From Candidatus Sulfotelmatobacter sp. (GTDB taxonomy: Bacteria; Eisenbacteria; RBG-16-71-46), in the NCBI GenBank assembly GCA_035498555.1, contig DATKAB010000026.1:1-43038 (forward strand): a DNA stretch of 43,038 nt, given 5' to 3'. Below, one piece after another: positions 1 through 6,963 of the stretch. The notes below the pieces were generated by a model. That model ran no database searches. It was not told where the DNA came from and worked only from the letters and a program-made list of their open reading frames with translations. A program made the translations under genes and the position numbers. Positions within the stretch are counted from its first letter, which is position 1; each line of letters opens with the position of its first letter.

Positions 1-165
1 GCGCGCCGCCGCCACGTCGGCGGCCGTGTTGCTCGGCGCCGCGTGCCCACCGCCAGGGCCGGGCGGCGGGGCGGTCGCGCCCAGGACCGCCAGCGACAGT
101 GTAGCGAGCACGAGGCCGGCCAGCGACTTGGCGCGGCGAACCGGGTCGTGGGCGGCGGGCGTCAC
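1..165 (-). CDS. N-terminus of an exported protein, cut by the window edge
   Basis: Reading leftwards from a GTG at 165, an open frame of 55 codons runs off the left edge without a stop. The first residues look like a Sec signal peptide: a basic stretch (HDPVRRAKS), a hydrophobic core (LAGLVLATLSLAVLGATA), then a Pro/Gly-rich segment (PPPGPGGG) that would be the start of the mature protein. Nothing in the visible part names a function. No Shine-Dalgarno sequence precedes the GTG, but a TAGATT box lies 8 bases upstream (174-179), the same arrangement as at several other genes here. It diverges from metG with about 96 bases between the starts. The start codon is a guess; the signal-peptide character is the main support. 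Confidence 0.55.
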   Translation of the reverse strand, partial: MTPAAHDPVRRAKSLAGLVLATLSLAVLGATAPPPGPGGGHAAPSNTAADVAAAR

Positions 166-227
166 GGGGCTGCAATCTAGCTCAGCCGAATCCGCCGCGC
201 ATCGAAAACCTCCGCCCGGCGATTCGC

Positions 228-233
228 TATACT
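228..233 (+). promoter_or_regulatory. Candidate -10 box (TATACT) of metG
   Basis: TATACT matches the sigma-70 -10 consensus in five of six bases and lies about 28 bases before the metG start, which would give a short leader carrying the GGAG ribosome binding site at 252-255. I see no convincing -35 box at 16-19 bases spacing. Confidence 0.4.
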
Positions 234-261
234 CTCCGACCGCTTTTTCCTGGAGACAGCT

Positions 262-1986
262 GTGCCCAGACGCTTCTACATCACCACCGCCATCGACTAC
301 GTCAACGGCAAGCCGCATCTCGGCCACGCCTACGAAAAGGTGCTGGCCGACGCGCTGGCGCGCTACCACCGACAGCGCGGCGACGCCACGTTCTTCCTGA
401 CCGGCACCGACGAGCACGGCCAGAAAGTCGCCAACGCCGCCGCCGCGCTCGGCCAGCCCCCCAAGACCTACGTCGACGGCATCGTCGCGTCCTTCCAGTC
501 GGCGTGGAAGGCGCTCGAGCTGACGCACGACAAGTTCATCCGCACCACCGACAAGCGTCACGAGATGGCGGTGCAGGAGCTGTTCGTGCGCTTGAAGGAC
601 GCGCGCAGCCCGAAGAGCGGCCTGCCGGTGCTGTTCGAAAACGACTACGAGGGTCTCTATTGCGAGGGCTGCGAAGCCTTCAAGCAGGAGAAGGATCTCG
701 ACGAGCGGGGCCGATGTCTCATCCACCAGGTGCCGCCGAAGAAGATCAAGGAGACCAACTTCTTCTTCCGGCTCTCGGAGTACGACGAGGCGCTGCTCAA
801 GCACCTCGAGAACCATCCCGAGTTCGTCCAGCCCGACTATCGCCGCAACGAAGTGCTCAACGTCATCAAGGAGGGGCTGCAGGACATCAGCTTCTCGCGC
901 CCCAATATCAGCTGGGGGATTCCGCTGCCGCCCGAGATCGAGGGCGGCGAAGGCCACACCGCTTACGTGTGGCCGGACGCGCTCCTCAATTACCTCTCGG
1001 CGCTGGGCTGGCCCGATCGCAAGTTCTCGCTGTGGTGGCTCGCGAAGCAGAACGAGGTCGGCGGCCCGGGCGCCGCGCGACAGGACGAATTCGCCGAGCT
1101 GGATGGCCAGGGCCGTCCCGGCGCGGCGTGGGCCGGCACCGCGCAGCCGCAGTTCACCAACGCGTTCCATCTGATCGGCAAGGACATCAGCCGGTTCCAT
1201 TGCGTGCTGTGGCCGGCGATGCTGCTCGCGGCCGGCGTGCCGCTGCCGCGCCAGATCTACGTCCACGGCTTCATCTACGCGCGCGGCGGCGGCAAGATGT
1301 CGAAGTCGCTCGGCAACGTGGTGGATCCGGTCGAGCTCGCCGCCGCCTACAGCGCCGACGCGCTGCGCTTCTATCTGCTGCGTTCGTTCCCGACCGGCCG
1401 GGACGGCGAGTTCACGCTCGAGCAGTTCGTCGACCTGGTGAACGTGGCGCTGGCGAACGAGCTCGGCAATCTCGCCAGCCGGAGCATTTCCATGGTGCAC
1501 CGGTATCTCAACGGCGTGCGCCCCGCCGACTGGGCGCCCGACTCGTTGCGCGAGCCCGAGGCCCGCGCGGCGCTGGGCGCCTTGATCGCGGCGGCCGAGA
1601 CCGCGCACCGCGAGGTGCCGGCGGCGTTCGAGGAGATTCGCGTGCACGATGCGCTGGCCGCCGCGTGGGCGCCGGTGGTGCGCGCCAACGAACTGGTCGA
1701 GCGCGTGAAGCCGTGGGTGGTGGCGAAGGACGAGACGCGCCGCGCCGAGTTGGGCACGGCGTTGAACGCGCTGCTCGAGACGCTGCGGTTGGTCGCACTG
1801 TGGACCTGGCCGGTGATCCCGCAGAAGAGCGAGGCGCTGTGGTCGCAGTTGCGCCTGGCGGGAAATCCGGGCGAGCCGCGCGGTGAAGCCGCCGCACCGG
1901 CGTACGGGCGGAAGCCGCTCGGCGAGCCGGCGCTGGGAGCGGTCGAAATCCTGTTCCCGAAGATCGAGGTCAAGGCCGAGACCTGA
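262..1986 (+). CDS. metG: Methionyl-tRNA synthetase
   Basis: Cytoplasmic class I aminoacyl-tRNA synthetase that charges tRNA-Met. The 574-residue protein has the HIGH-type motif as HLGH at residues 19-22 and KMSKS at 345-349. A single zinc knuckle is visible: C134, C137, C152 and H155, in the connective-peptide position. The adenylate-side segment GHTAYVWPDALLNY is close to the family form. There is no C-terminal Trbp111/EMAP tRNA-binding domain, so this is the short form. Between the tryptophan-proline pair at 250-251 and HLIGKD at 303 there are about 50 residues, clearly more than usual at this point; the extra part is Gly/Ala/Gln-rich. The GTG start at 262 is supported by GGAG seven bases upstream and by the family-typical N-terminus RRFYITTAIDYVNGKPH. 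It faces the NTF2-like gene tail to tail with a 23-base gap. Confidence 0.97.
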   Translation: MPRRFYITTAIDYVNGKPHLGHAYEKVLADALARYHRQRGDATFFLTGTDEHGQKVANAAAALGQPPKTYVDGIVASFQSAWKALELTHDKFIRTTDKRHEMAVQELFVRLKDARSPKSGLPVLFENDYEGLYCEGCEAFKQEKDLDERGRCLIHQVPPKKIKETNFFFRLSEYDEALLKHLENHPEFVQPDYRRNEVLNVIKEGLQDISFSRPNISWGIPLPPEIEGGEGHTAYVWPDALLNYLSALGWPDRKFSLWWLAKQNEVGGPGAARQDEFAELDGQGRPGAAWAGTAQPQFTNAFHLIGKDISRFHCVLWPAMLLAAGVPLPRQIYVHGFIYARGGGKMSKSLGNVVDPVELAAAYSADALRFYLLRSFPTGRDGEFTLEQFVDLVNVALANELGNLASRSISMVHRYLNGVRPADWAPDSLREPEARAALGALIAAAETAHREVPAAFEEIRVHDALAAAWAPVVRANELVERVKPWVVAKDETRRAELGTALNALLETLRLVALWTWPVIPQKSEALWSQLRLAGNPGEPRGEAAAPAYGRKPLGEPALGAVEILFPKIEVKAET

Positions 1987-2009
1987 CCCGGCACGGCGAC
2001 TCCGCCGCG

Positions 2010-2441
2010 CTACCGCTCGATCCCACAGCGGGCGAAATATTCGTCGAGCGCTTCCACCTCGCCGGGCAGATCCTCGTGCACGATGCGGACGATCTTCCCC
2101 TCCGCACCCACGGTGAGATGCTGGCGGCAGCGATGCCGGTGCCAGCCGGCGCCGGCCTTCATCAGGTAATCGGTGTAGAGCACCGGCGCGGTGTCGCCGT
2201 GCGGCGCCTCGACCACGCTCTCGTAGCGCACCTCGTCGAGATGCTCGATCGCCCACTGATTGCTGCCCGCGTACGAAGCGATGATCGCGGCCGAGCCCTC
2301 GACGCGCTCGCCGCGCACCTCGTACACGCAGCCCGGGGCGATCAGGCCGGACGCGGTCGCGTAGTCGTTGCGGTCGAGCGCGCGCGATAGCGCGGTGGCG
2401 GCCTCGGTGACGCGGCCGGCCGGCGTTTCCCCGACGTTCAT
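2010..2441 (-). CDS. NTF2-like / SnoaL-like domain protein
   Basis: A 143-residue cytoplasmic protein with the layout of the NTF2-like (SnoaL/ketosteroid-isomerase) cone fold. An N-terminal helix pair (AATALSRALDRNDYATASGLIAPGC) is followed by the typical strand EVRGERVEGSAAIIASY, and then by strands containing DYLMKAGAGWHRHRCRQHLTV and GKIVRIVHEDLPGE. It is a single-domain protein of the usual family length. Family members are enzymes, binding proteins or stress-related proteins, and nothing here decides the substrate. The gene is alone on its strand, convergent with metG and divergent from tatD. The ATG at 2441 has no ribosome binding site but has TAGCCT six bases upstream and TCGACG a further 17 bases away, suggesting a leaderless transcript. 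Confidence 0.8.
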   Translation of the reverse strand: MNVGETPAGRVTEAATALSRALDRNDYATASGLIAPGCVYEVRGERVEGSAAIIASYAGSNQWAIEHLDEVRYESVVEAPHGDTAPVLYTDYLMKAGAGWHRHRCRQHLTVGAEGKIVRIVHEDLPGEVEALDEYFARCGIER

Positions 2442-2447
2442 TCGCCG

Positions 2448-2476
2448 AGGCTACGCCGCGCCGGGCGAGGCGTCGA
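2448..2476 (-). promoter_or_regulatory. Candidate promoter of the NTF2-like gene, leaderless arrangement
   Basis: On the minus strand TCGACG (2476-2471) is followed after 17 bases by TAGCCT (2453-2448), which ends six bases before the ATG at 2441. Transcription starting about seven bases after the -10 box would begin at or near the A of the start codon. This is inferred from sequence only. Confidence 0.4.
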
Positions 2477-2518
2477 GCCGCGTCCGGGGTCTTGACGCTG
2501 CGCCGATCGCGGCCCACG

Positions 2519-3325
2519 ATGCAGGCTGTGATCGACACTCACTGCCACCTTTGCGACAAACGCTTCGACAAGGATCGCGAAGCGGTGATCGAGCGCGCCC
2601 ATGCCGCGGGGGTGCGCGCCTTCGTCGAGATCGCGCACGAACCGAAGATCGTTCCGGAGGCGCACGCGCTCGCCGCCCGGCACCCCGATCTCTTCCTGTG
2701 CGTCGGCGTTCACCCCAGCGAATCGGGCCGCGTCCCCGACGACTATCGCGCCTCGCTGCGCGATCACGCGGGACACGCGCGCGTGGTGGCGATCGGCGAG
2801 ACCGGACTCGACTTCTATCGCGACTACGCGCCACGCGAGCGTCAGGAGCAGTGGTTCCGCGCCCAGCTCGCGATCGCCGACGAGAAGGGCCTGCCGGTGG
2901 TGATCCACCAGCGCTCGGCGCTCGATCCGACCCTCGCGATTCTCGAAGCGGCTCGCCCGCAGGCCGGCGGCGTGCTCCACTGTTTCGACGACGGCCCGCC
3001 GGCGGCCGAGCGCGCGAGCAAGCTCGGCTTCAAGCTCGGCCTCGGCGGCTGTGTCACCTATGGCCACGCGGCGCTCGATGAGGCGGTGAAGGTGGCGCCC
3101 GCCGAGATGCTGGTGCTCGAGACCGACGCGCCCTATCTCGAGCCGGAGCCGCGCACGCTCAAGCGCAACGAGCCGGCGCTGCTCACGCGCGTGGTGAAGA
3201 GGATCGCCGAGCTGCGAGGCTGGACGCCCGAGGAAGTGGTGCGCGTCACCACCGCCAACGCACTCGATCTGTTCCGATTGCCGATCGGCGGCGCGCCCGT
3301 GGCGCCGGGGAAGGTGGGATCGTGA
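2519..3325 (+). CDS. tatD: TatD-family metal-dependent hydrolase/nuclease
   Basis: TatD-type TIM-barrel hydrolase; characterised members are Mg-dependent 3'-5' DNA/RNA exonucleases acting in the cytoplasm. With the ATG at 2519 the protein is 268 residues, the family norm. The metal ligands are all in place: H8 and H10 in DTHCH, E94 in AIGETGLDFY, H130 in VVIHQRS, H154 in VLHCF, and D203 in ETDAPYLEP. A TTG at 2492 in frame would add nine unconserved residues and GTG at 2528 would start right at the first motif; neither start has a clear ribosome binding site. The last codons overlap the next gene (GTGA at 3322-3325), so the two are translationally coupled. The paralogues YcfH, YjjV and TatD cannot be told apart by eye, so the symbol denotes the family. 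Confidence 0.93.
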   Translation: MQAVIDTHCHLCDKRFDKDREAVIERAHAAGVRAFVEIAHEPKIVPEAHALAARHPDLFLCVGVHPSESGRVPDDYRASLRDHAGHARVVAIGETGLDFYRDYAPRERQEQWFRAQLAIADEKGLPVVIHQRSALDPTLAILEAARPQAGGVLHCFDDGPPAAERASKLGFKLGLGGCVTYGHAALDEAVKVAPAEMLVLETDAPYLEPEPRTLKRNEPALLTRVVKRIAELRGWTPEEVVRVTTANALDLFRLPIGGAPVAPGKVGS

Positions 3326-3702
3326 GCAACGATCGCGTGACGCGCTGGCCGATCGTGGTGGCGGTGGTGCTGGTGGCGATCGGCGCCGGCTGGATGGCGT
3401 GGACGGTGCTGCGGCCGGTGCCACGCCCGATCGAGCCGGCGATCGACGGCAACGCGCTCGACGTCACCGACTCGCTGGCGCGCTTCACCTGGCCGCGCGA
3501 GCCGCGCGCCGATGTCTACCGGCTCGAGGTCTACGATTTGTCCATGCACCTCCTCGCCGGCGCGATCGTGCGCGACACCTCGGCGCCCGCGCACGCGGTG
3601 TTGCCGGATTCGGCGCGTGCCGGCCGCTGGCGCGTGGTGCCGGTGACGCCGGGCGGCACCGAGCTCCCCCCCAATCGAACCGGCGAGTTCGTGCGGCACT
3701 AG
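3322..3702 (+). CDS. Small single-pass membrane protein of unknown function
   Basis: A 126-residue protein starting at a GTG that overlaps the tatD stop by four bases. Residues about 9-30 (WPIVVAVVLVAIGAGWMAWTV) form one membrane-spanning helix or an uncleaved signal anchor. The rest, from about residue 35, would be periplasmic and has a beta-rich look, with alternating hydrophobic residues and the phrases RFTWPREPRADVYRLEVYD and GRWRVVPVTPGGTEL. This resembles a small fibronectin-III or Ig-like fold, but I do not recognise the family. Coupling to tatD implies co-transcription, not necessarily a shared function. Confidence 0.75.
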   Translation: MSNDRVTRWPIVVAVVLVAIGAGWMAWTVLRPVPRPIEPAIDGNALDVTDSLARFTWPREPRADVYRLEVYDLSMHLLAGAIVRDTSAPAHAVLPDSARAGRWRVVPVTPGGTELPPNRTGEFVRH

Positions 3703-3742
3703 CGCCGGTTTCACGGCCCGCCCCCGGCTCAAGCTCGCCCCG

Positions 3743-3757
3743 GTTTTCGCCGAAAAC
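3743..3757. other. Short inverted repeat just before the HEAT-repeat gene
   Basis: GTTTTC-GCC-GAAAAC is a perfect six-base inverted repeat with a three-base loop, ending five bases before the ATG at 3763. It occupies the place where a ribosome binding site would be, and none is visible. It could be an operator or a translation-blocking hairpin, or chance. Confidence 0.35.
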
Positions 3758-3762
3758 TGAGC

Positions 3763-4851
3763 ATGTCCCAGGCCCAGCTTTCCCAGGGCGTCGAGGTCCT
3801 GCTCGCATTTCTCACTCTCGCCCTGGCGATCGGTGGCGGATTCCTGGTCGCCCGCGCCGGGGCCAGGCTCGGCCGCCGCGCCACCCGAGAGCGCGAGGCC
3901 GAGTTCCGCGATCAGCTCGACGTCTACCTCGAGCGAAAGCTCGGCGGCCGCGAGCTGTTGCATTCGGCGGCGGGCCTCGACCCCGATTCGTTCTGGGCCG
4001 CGCTCGACGCCTCGCTCGACGGTTTCACGTCGCGGGCCCGCCGCGAGCTCGAGCGCGTGCTCGACCACTCGCGCCACGTGAGCGCCGAGCGCCGAGCCCT
4101 GCGCGACGACGCGCCGTGGCGGCGCGAGCGGGCCGCGCGCCGGCTCGGCACGCTGGGCGCGCGACGCCATTCGCGGGCGCTGCGCCGCGCCATGGGCGCC
4201 GGCCCCGAATTCGTCACGCTGGCGGCGGCGCAGGCGCTGGGCCGCGCGCGCGATCGCCGCGCGCTCGAGTGGCTGCTCGCGCATCCGAGCGTGATCGAGC
4301 ATCGCTCGCCGCAGCTCCACATCGCGCTGCTCCAGTCGTTCGGCCGCGGCGCCGCACCGGTGCTGCTCATGGCGCTCCAGCGCGGCGTCGCGACGAGGCG
4401 CATGGAGCGCGCGGCGATCGAGACCCTGGCGTGGTGCGGCCACCTCCCCGCGGTGCCGCTCATCGCGCGGGCGCTCGGCCACGAGTGGCGCGACCTGCGC
4501 GTGTCGGCCGTGCGCGCCCTGGGAACACTGGGCGCCCGGGAATACGCGACGCGCGTGCGCAGCGCGCTCGACGACGAAGCCTGGCAGGTGCGCGCCCAGG
4601 CCGCGCGAGCGCTGGGACTGCTGCGTGACCCCGATTCGGTCATGGCGCTGGCCGCGCGGCTCGACGACCGGGCCTGGTGGGTGCGCCGGCACGCCGCCTA
4701 CGCGCTGTTCGAGCTGGGCGACGCCGGCCGCCACGCGCTGCAGCGAGCCGCGAAGGCTCACGCCGACCCTTACGCCCGCGAGATCGCGGCCGAAGCGCTT
4801 TCGGGCGGCTTCCCGGGAAACGCGCTTGGCCACCGTCGCGCCGCCCCTTAG
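3763..4851 (+). CDS. Membrane-anchored HEAT-repeat protein
   Basis: A 362-residue protein with one N-terminal transmembrane helix (about residues 11-31, VLLAFLTLALAIGGGFLV), a charged linker rich in Arg and Glu, and then from about residue 115 to 345 a run of HEAT/PBS-lyase-type repeats. The repeat signature of a helix pair with Ala-Ala-x-Ala-Leu-Gly is seen several times: RERAARRLGTLG, LAAAQALGRARDRRALEWLL, DLRVSAVRALGTLGAREY, WQVRAQAARALGLLRDPDSV and WWVRRHAAYALFELGD. Such arrays are protein-protein scaffolds, here probably on the cytoplasmic face of the inner membrane. No catalytic residues are visible. The stop TAG at 4849-4851 lies inside the proposed promoter of rsmA. Confidence 0.85.
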   Translation: MSQAQLSQGVEVLLAFLTLALAIGGGFLVARAGARLGRRATREREAEFRDQLDVYLERKLGGRELLHSAAGLDPDSFWAALDASLDGFTSRARRELERVLDHSRHVSAERRALRDDAPWRRERAARRLGTLGARRHSRALRRAMGAGPEFVTLAAAQALGRARDRRALEWLLAHPSVIEHRSPQLHIALLQSFGRGAAPVLLMALQRGVATRRMERAAIETLAWCGHLPAVPLIARALGHEWRDLRVSAVRALGTLGAREYATRVRSALDDEAWQVRAQAARALGLLRDPDSVMALAARLDDRAWWVRRHAAYALFELGDAGRHALQRAAKAHADPYAREIAAEALSGGFPGNALGHRRAAP

Positions 4852-4854
4852 GCT
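4826..4854 (+). promoter_or_regulatory. Candidate promoter before rsmA
   Basis: TTGGCC (4826-4831) and TAGGCT (4849-4854) are spaced by 17 bases. The second box ends seven bases before an ATG at 4862. It lies inside the end of the HEAT-repeat gene, and part of the -10 box is that gene's stop codon, so chance cannot be excluded. Confidence 0.4.
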
Positions 4855-4945
4855 CGGGCGCATGTCCGCGCCTCGCCCCCACGACCCGCGCCGTGGCCGC
4901 CCGTCGCGCTATATCCGGGAACGGGCCGCACAGGAAGGCAGCGCG

Positions 4946-5779
4946 GTGACGCGCGTCAAGGACGCGCTCGCCATGCGTGGACTTTCGCCGCGCAAGCGCT
5001 TCGGCCAGAATTTCCTGGTGCGCGAGGATCTCGCCGATCGGATCGTCGAGCACTGCCATCTGCGCGACGACGAGGTCGCGGTCGAGATCGGTCCCGGCGC
5101 CGGCGCGCTCACCGAGCGCATTGCGCGGCGCGTCCGGCGGCTGGTCGCCATCGAGAAGGACTTCGGCCTGGCCGAGCTGCTGCGCGAGGATCTCGCCGCG
5201 ATCGCCAACCTCGAGATCGTGACCGCCGACTTCCTCGAGTTCGATCTCGCGGCACTGGCAGCGCGAAGCGGCGTCGAGCAGCTGGTGGTGGTCGGCAACA
5301 TTCCCTACAACATCACCACGCCGATCCTCGAGCGACTGTTCGAGCAGCGCGCGGTCGTGCGCAGCGCGGTGCTGCTGGTGCAGAAGGAATACGCCGAGCG
5401 CCTGAGCGCCGCGGCCGGAACTCCCGAATACGGCGCGCTCACGCTGTTCGCCCGCTACCACGCCCTGATGGAGCCGCTGCTCCACGTGCGCGCGTCGGCG
5501 TTCTGGCCTCGGCCCGAGGTGGATTCGCTGCTGGTGCGATTCTTCCTGCGCGCGAAGCCGCCGGTCGAGGTGGCGAGCGAGTCGCTGCTCTTCCGCATTA
5601 TTCGCGGCGCGTTCCAGATGCGCCGCAAGCAGCTCGCCAACACGCTGGAAGCCTCGCTCGATCTGGACCGCGAGGGCGTGGCGCGCCTGTGCCGCGCGGC
5701 CGGCATCGACGGACGGCGCCGCGGCGAGACCCTCACGCTCGACGAGTTCGCGCGGCTCGCCAACGCGGCAGCTTCGTGA
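4946..5779 (+). CDS. rsmA: 16S rRNA dimethyladenosine transferase RsmA (KsgA)
   Basis: S-adenosylmethionine-dependent enzyme that dimethylates the two adjacent adenines in helix 45 of 16S rRNA during small-subunit maturation. Numbering from GTG 4946, the family signature GQNFL is at 20-24, the SAM-binding loop VEIGPGAGALTERI at 46-59, the ribose-binding acid in AIEKD at about 70, and the catalytic NIPYN at 118-122. I chose GTG 4946 because AGGAAGG (4932-4938) sits seven bases upstream and the resulting 277 residues match the family length. An ATG at 4862 in the same frame would add 28 basic residues and has a TAGGCT box seven bases upstream, so a leaderless longer form is possible. The stop overlaps the next start (GTGA, 5776-5779). 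Confidence 0.95.
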   Translation: MTRVKDALAMRGLSPRKRFGQNFLVREDLADRIVEHCHLRDDEVAVEIGPGAGALTERIARRVRRLVAIEKDFGLAELLREDLAAIANLEIVTADFLEFDLAALAARSGVEQLVVVGNIPYNITTPILERLFEQRAVVRSAVLLVQKEYAERLSAAAGTPEYGALTLFARYHALMEPLLHVRASAFWPRPEVDSLLVRFFLRAKPPVEVASESLLFRIIRGAFQMRRKQLANTLEASLDLDREGVARLCRAAGIDGRRRGETLTLDEFARLANAAAS

Positions 5780-6945
5780 GCGGCGCCCCCGCCCGATCGG
5801 CGCCGGCGGTCGCAGCGCTGAACCCGGCCCCCGATCCGGTGCGCGAGCGCCTGCCGGCGGTCGACGCCGCGCGTGGCCTCGCGCTGCTGCTCATGCTGCT
5901 CGACCACGCCGCGTTCTTCGCCAAGGTCAACGTGGCGGCCGAGAGCTACACGCGCCGCCCGCTGTCGCTGTGGGGGCCGGGCTGGGTGATCGCCGGACTG
6001 TTCACCAACGTCTCGGCGCCGACCTTCTGGTTCGTCGGCGGCTTGAGCGTGGCACTGATGGCGGGACGCGAGCGCTGGAAGCACGCGACCGACGACTTCC
6101 TGCTGATTCGCGCCGGCGCGCTCTATCTGATCGACATGGTGTTGGTGTCGTGGGAGTGGAATCCGCTGCACGCGCCGCACGCGGTGGTGGATTTCGAGCT
6201 GCTCTCGTGCCTGGCCACCGCGCTGTTGCTCATGATCCCGTTGCGGCGGCTGCCCGACCGGCCGCTGATCGCCGTCACCGCCATTCTGTTCGTGGGCTAT
6301 GCGGCGCTGATCCGGCTGGTGCCGACCGCGACGCTCGAGAGCTTCGCGTTCCCGGCCCGCCTGCTGGTGACCTTCGACGAGGTTCATCGTCCGGTGGTGA
6401 CCTTCCCGGTGCTGGGCTGGATGGGACTGATGACGATGGGACTGCTGTTCGGGCGGCGCCTCGTGCGCGGCGATTGGCTCACCGGCCGGCCGTACTACCT
6501 GGCCGCCGGCATCTGCCTCGCGGTGTGGTTGGCGGCGCGCCTCACCGGACTCGGCAGCGTCAACGTATGGCGGCCGGCGCAGGGGGTGCAGGCGCTGTTC
6601 ATCATGCAGAAGGGTCCGCCGTCACTCGACTACGAGGCGTTCAACATCTCGTTCGGCCTGCTGGCCCTGGGCGGCTTCCTGGATTTGGGCAGCGCGATCA
6701 AGGATCTTGCGGCGGGCCGCTGGCTGATCGCCTGGGGACAGGCTCCGCTGTTCCTGTTCGTCGCGCACCTGCTGGTGACGTTCGTGTGCGCGCGCGCGCT
6801 GCTCCATCTGCCGTACCTGCGCCAGGCCGATGTGCCGCGCTACGCGCTGACATTCGTCGTCACGGCGGCGGTGCTGCTCCCCATGGCGCGCTGGTACCGC
6901 GCGTTGAAGGAGCGCAACCCGGATCGCGTGATTCACTACCTGTAG
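5776..6945 (+). CDS. DUF1624 / heparan-alpha-glucosaminide acetyltransferase-like membrane protein
   Basis: A 389-residue polytopic inner-membrane protein with about ten hydrophobic helices. Its N-terminal signature RLPAVDAARGLALLLMLLDH is that of the DUF1624/YeiB-like group related to heparan-alpha-glucosaminide N-acetyltransferase. Members carry a conserved Arg-Gly in the first helix and a conserved His at the helix end, both present here, and are thought to move acyl groups across the membrane onto sugars. The substrate is unknown. It starts at a GTG overlapping the rsmA stop, so it is translationally coupled to that gene. The C-terminus (RWYRALKERNPDRVIHYL) is cytoplasmic and basic. It is convergent with the next gene, with 18 bases between the ends. 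Confidence 0.8.
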   Translation: MSGAPARSAPAVAALNPAPDPVRERLPAVDAARGLALLLMLLDHAAFFAKVNVAAESYTRRPLSLWGPGWVIAGLFTNVSAPTFWFVGGLSVALMAGRERWKHATDDFLLIRAGALYLIDMVLVSWEWNPLHAPHAVVDFELLSCLATALLLMIPLRRLPDRPLIAVTAILFVGYAALIRLVPTATLESFAFPARLLVTFDEVHRPVVTFPVLGWMGLMTMGLLFGRRLVRGDWLTGRPYYLAAGICLAVWLAARLTGLGSVNVWRPAQGVQALFIMQKGPPSLDYEAFNISFGLLALGGFLDLGSAIKDLAAGRWLIAWGQAPLFLFVAHLLVTFVCARALLHLPYLRQADVPRYALTFVVTAAVLLPMARWYRALKERNPDRVIHYL

Positions 6946-6963
6946 CGCGGCGCGACAGCGAGA

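Noticed and set aside
2492-2518. TTG at 2492 as the tatD start
   Set aside because: It would add nine unconserved residues and has no ribosome binding site; the family N-terminus begins just before the DTHCH motif, fitting the ATG at 2519.
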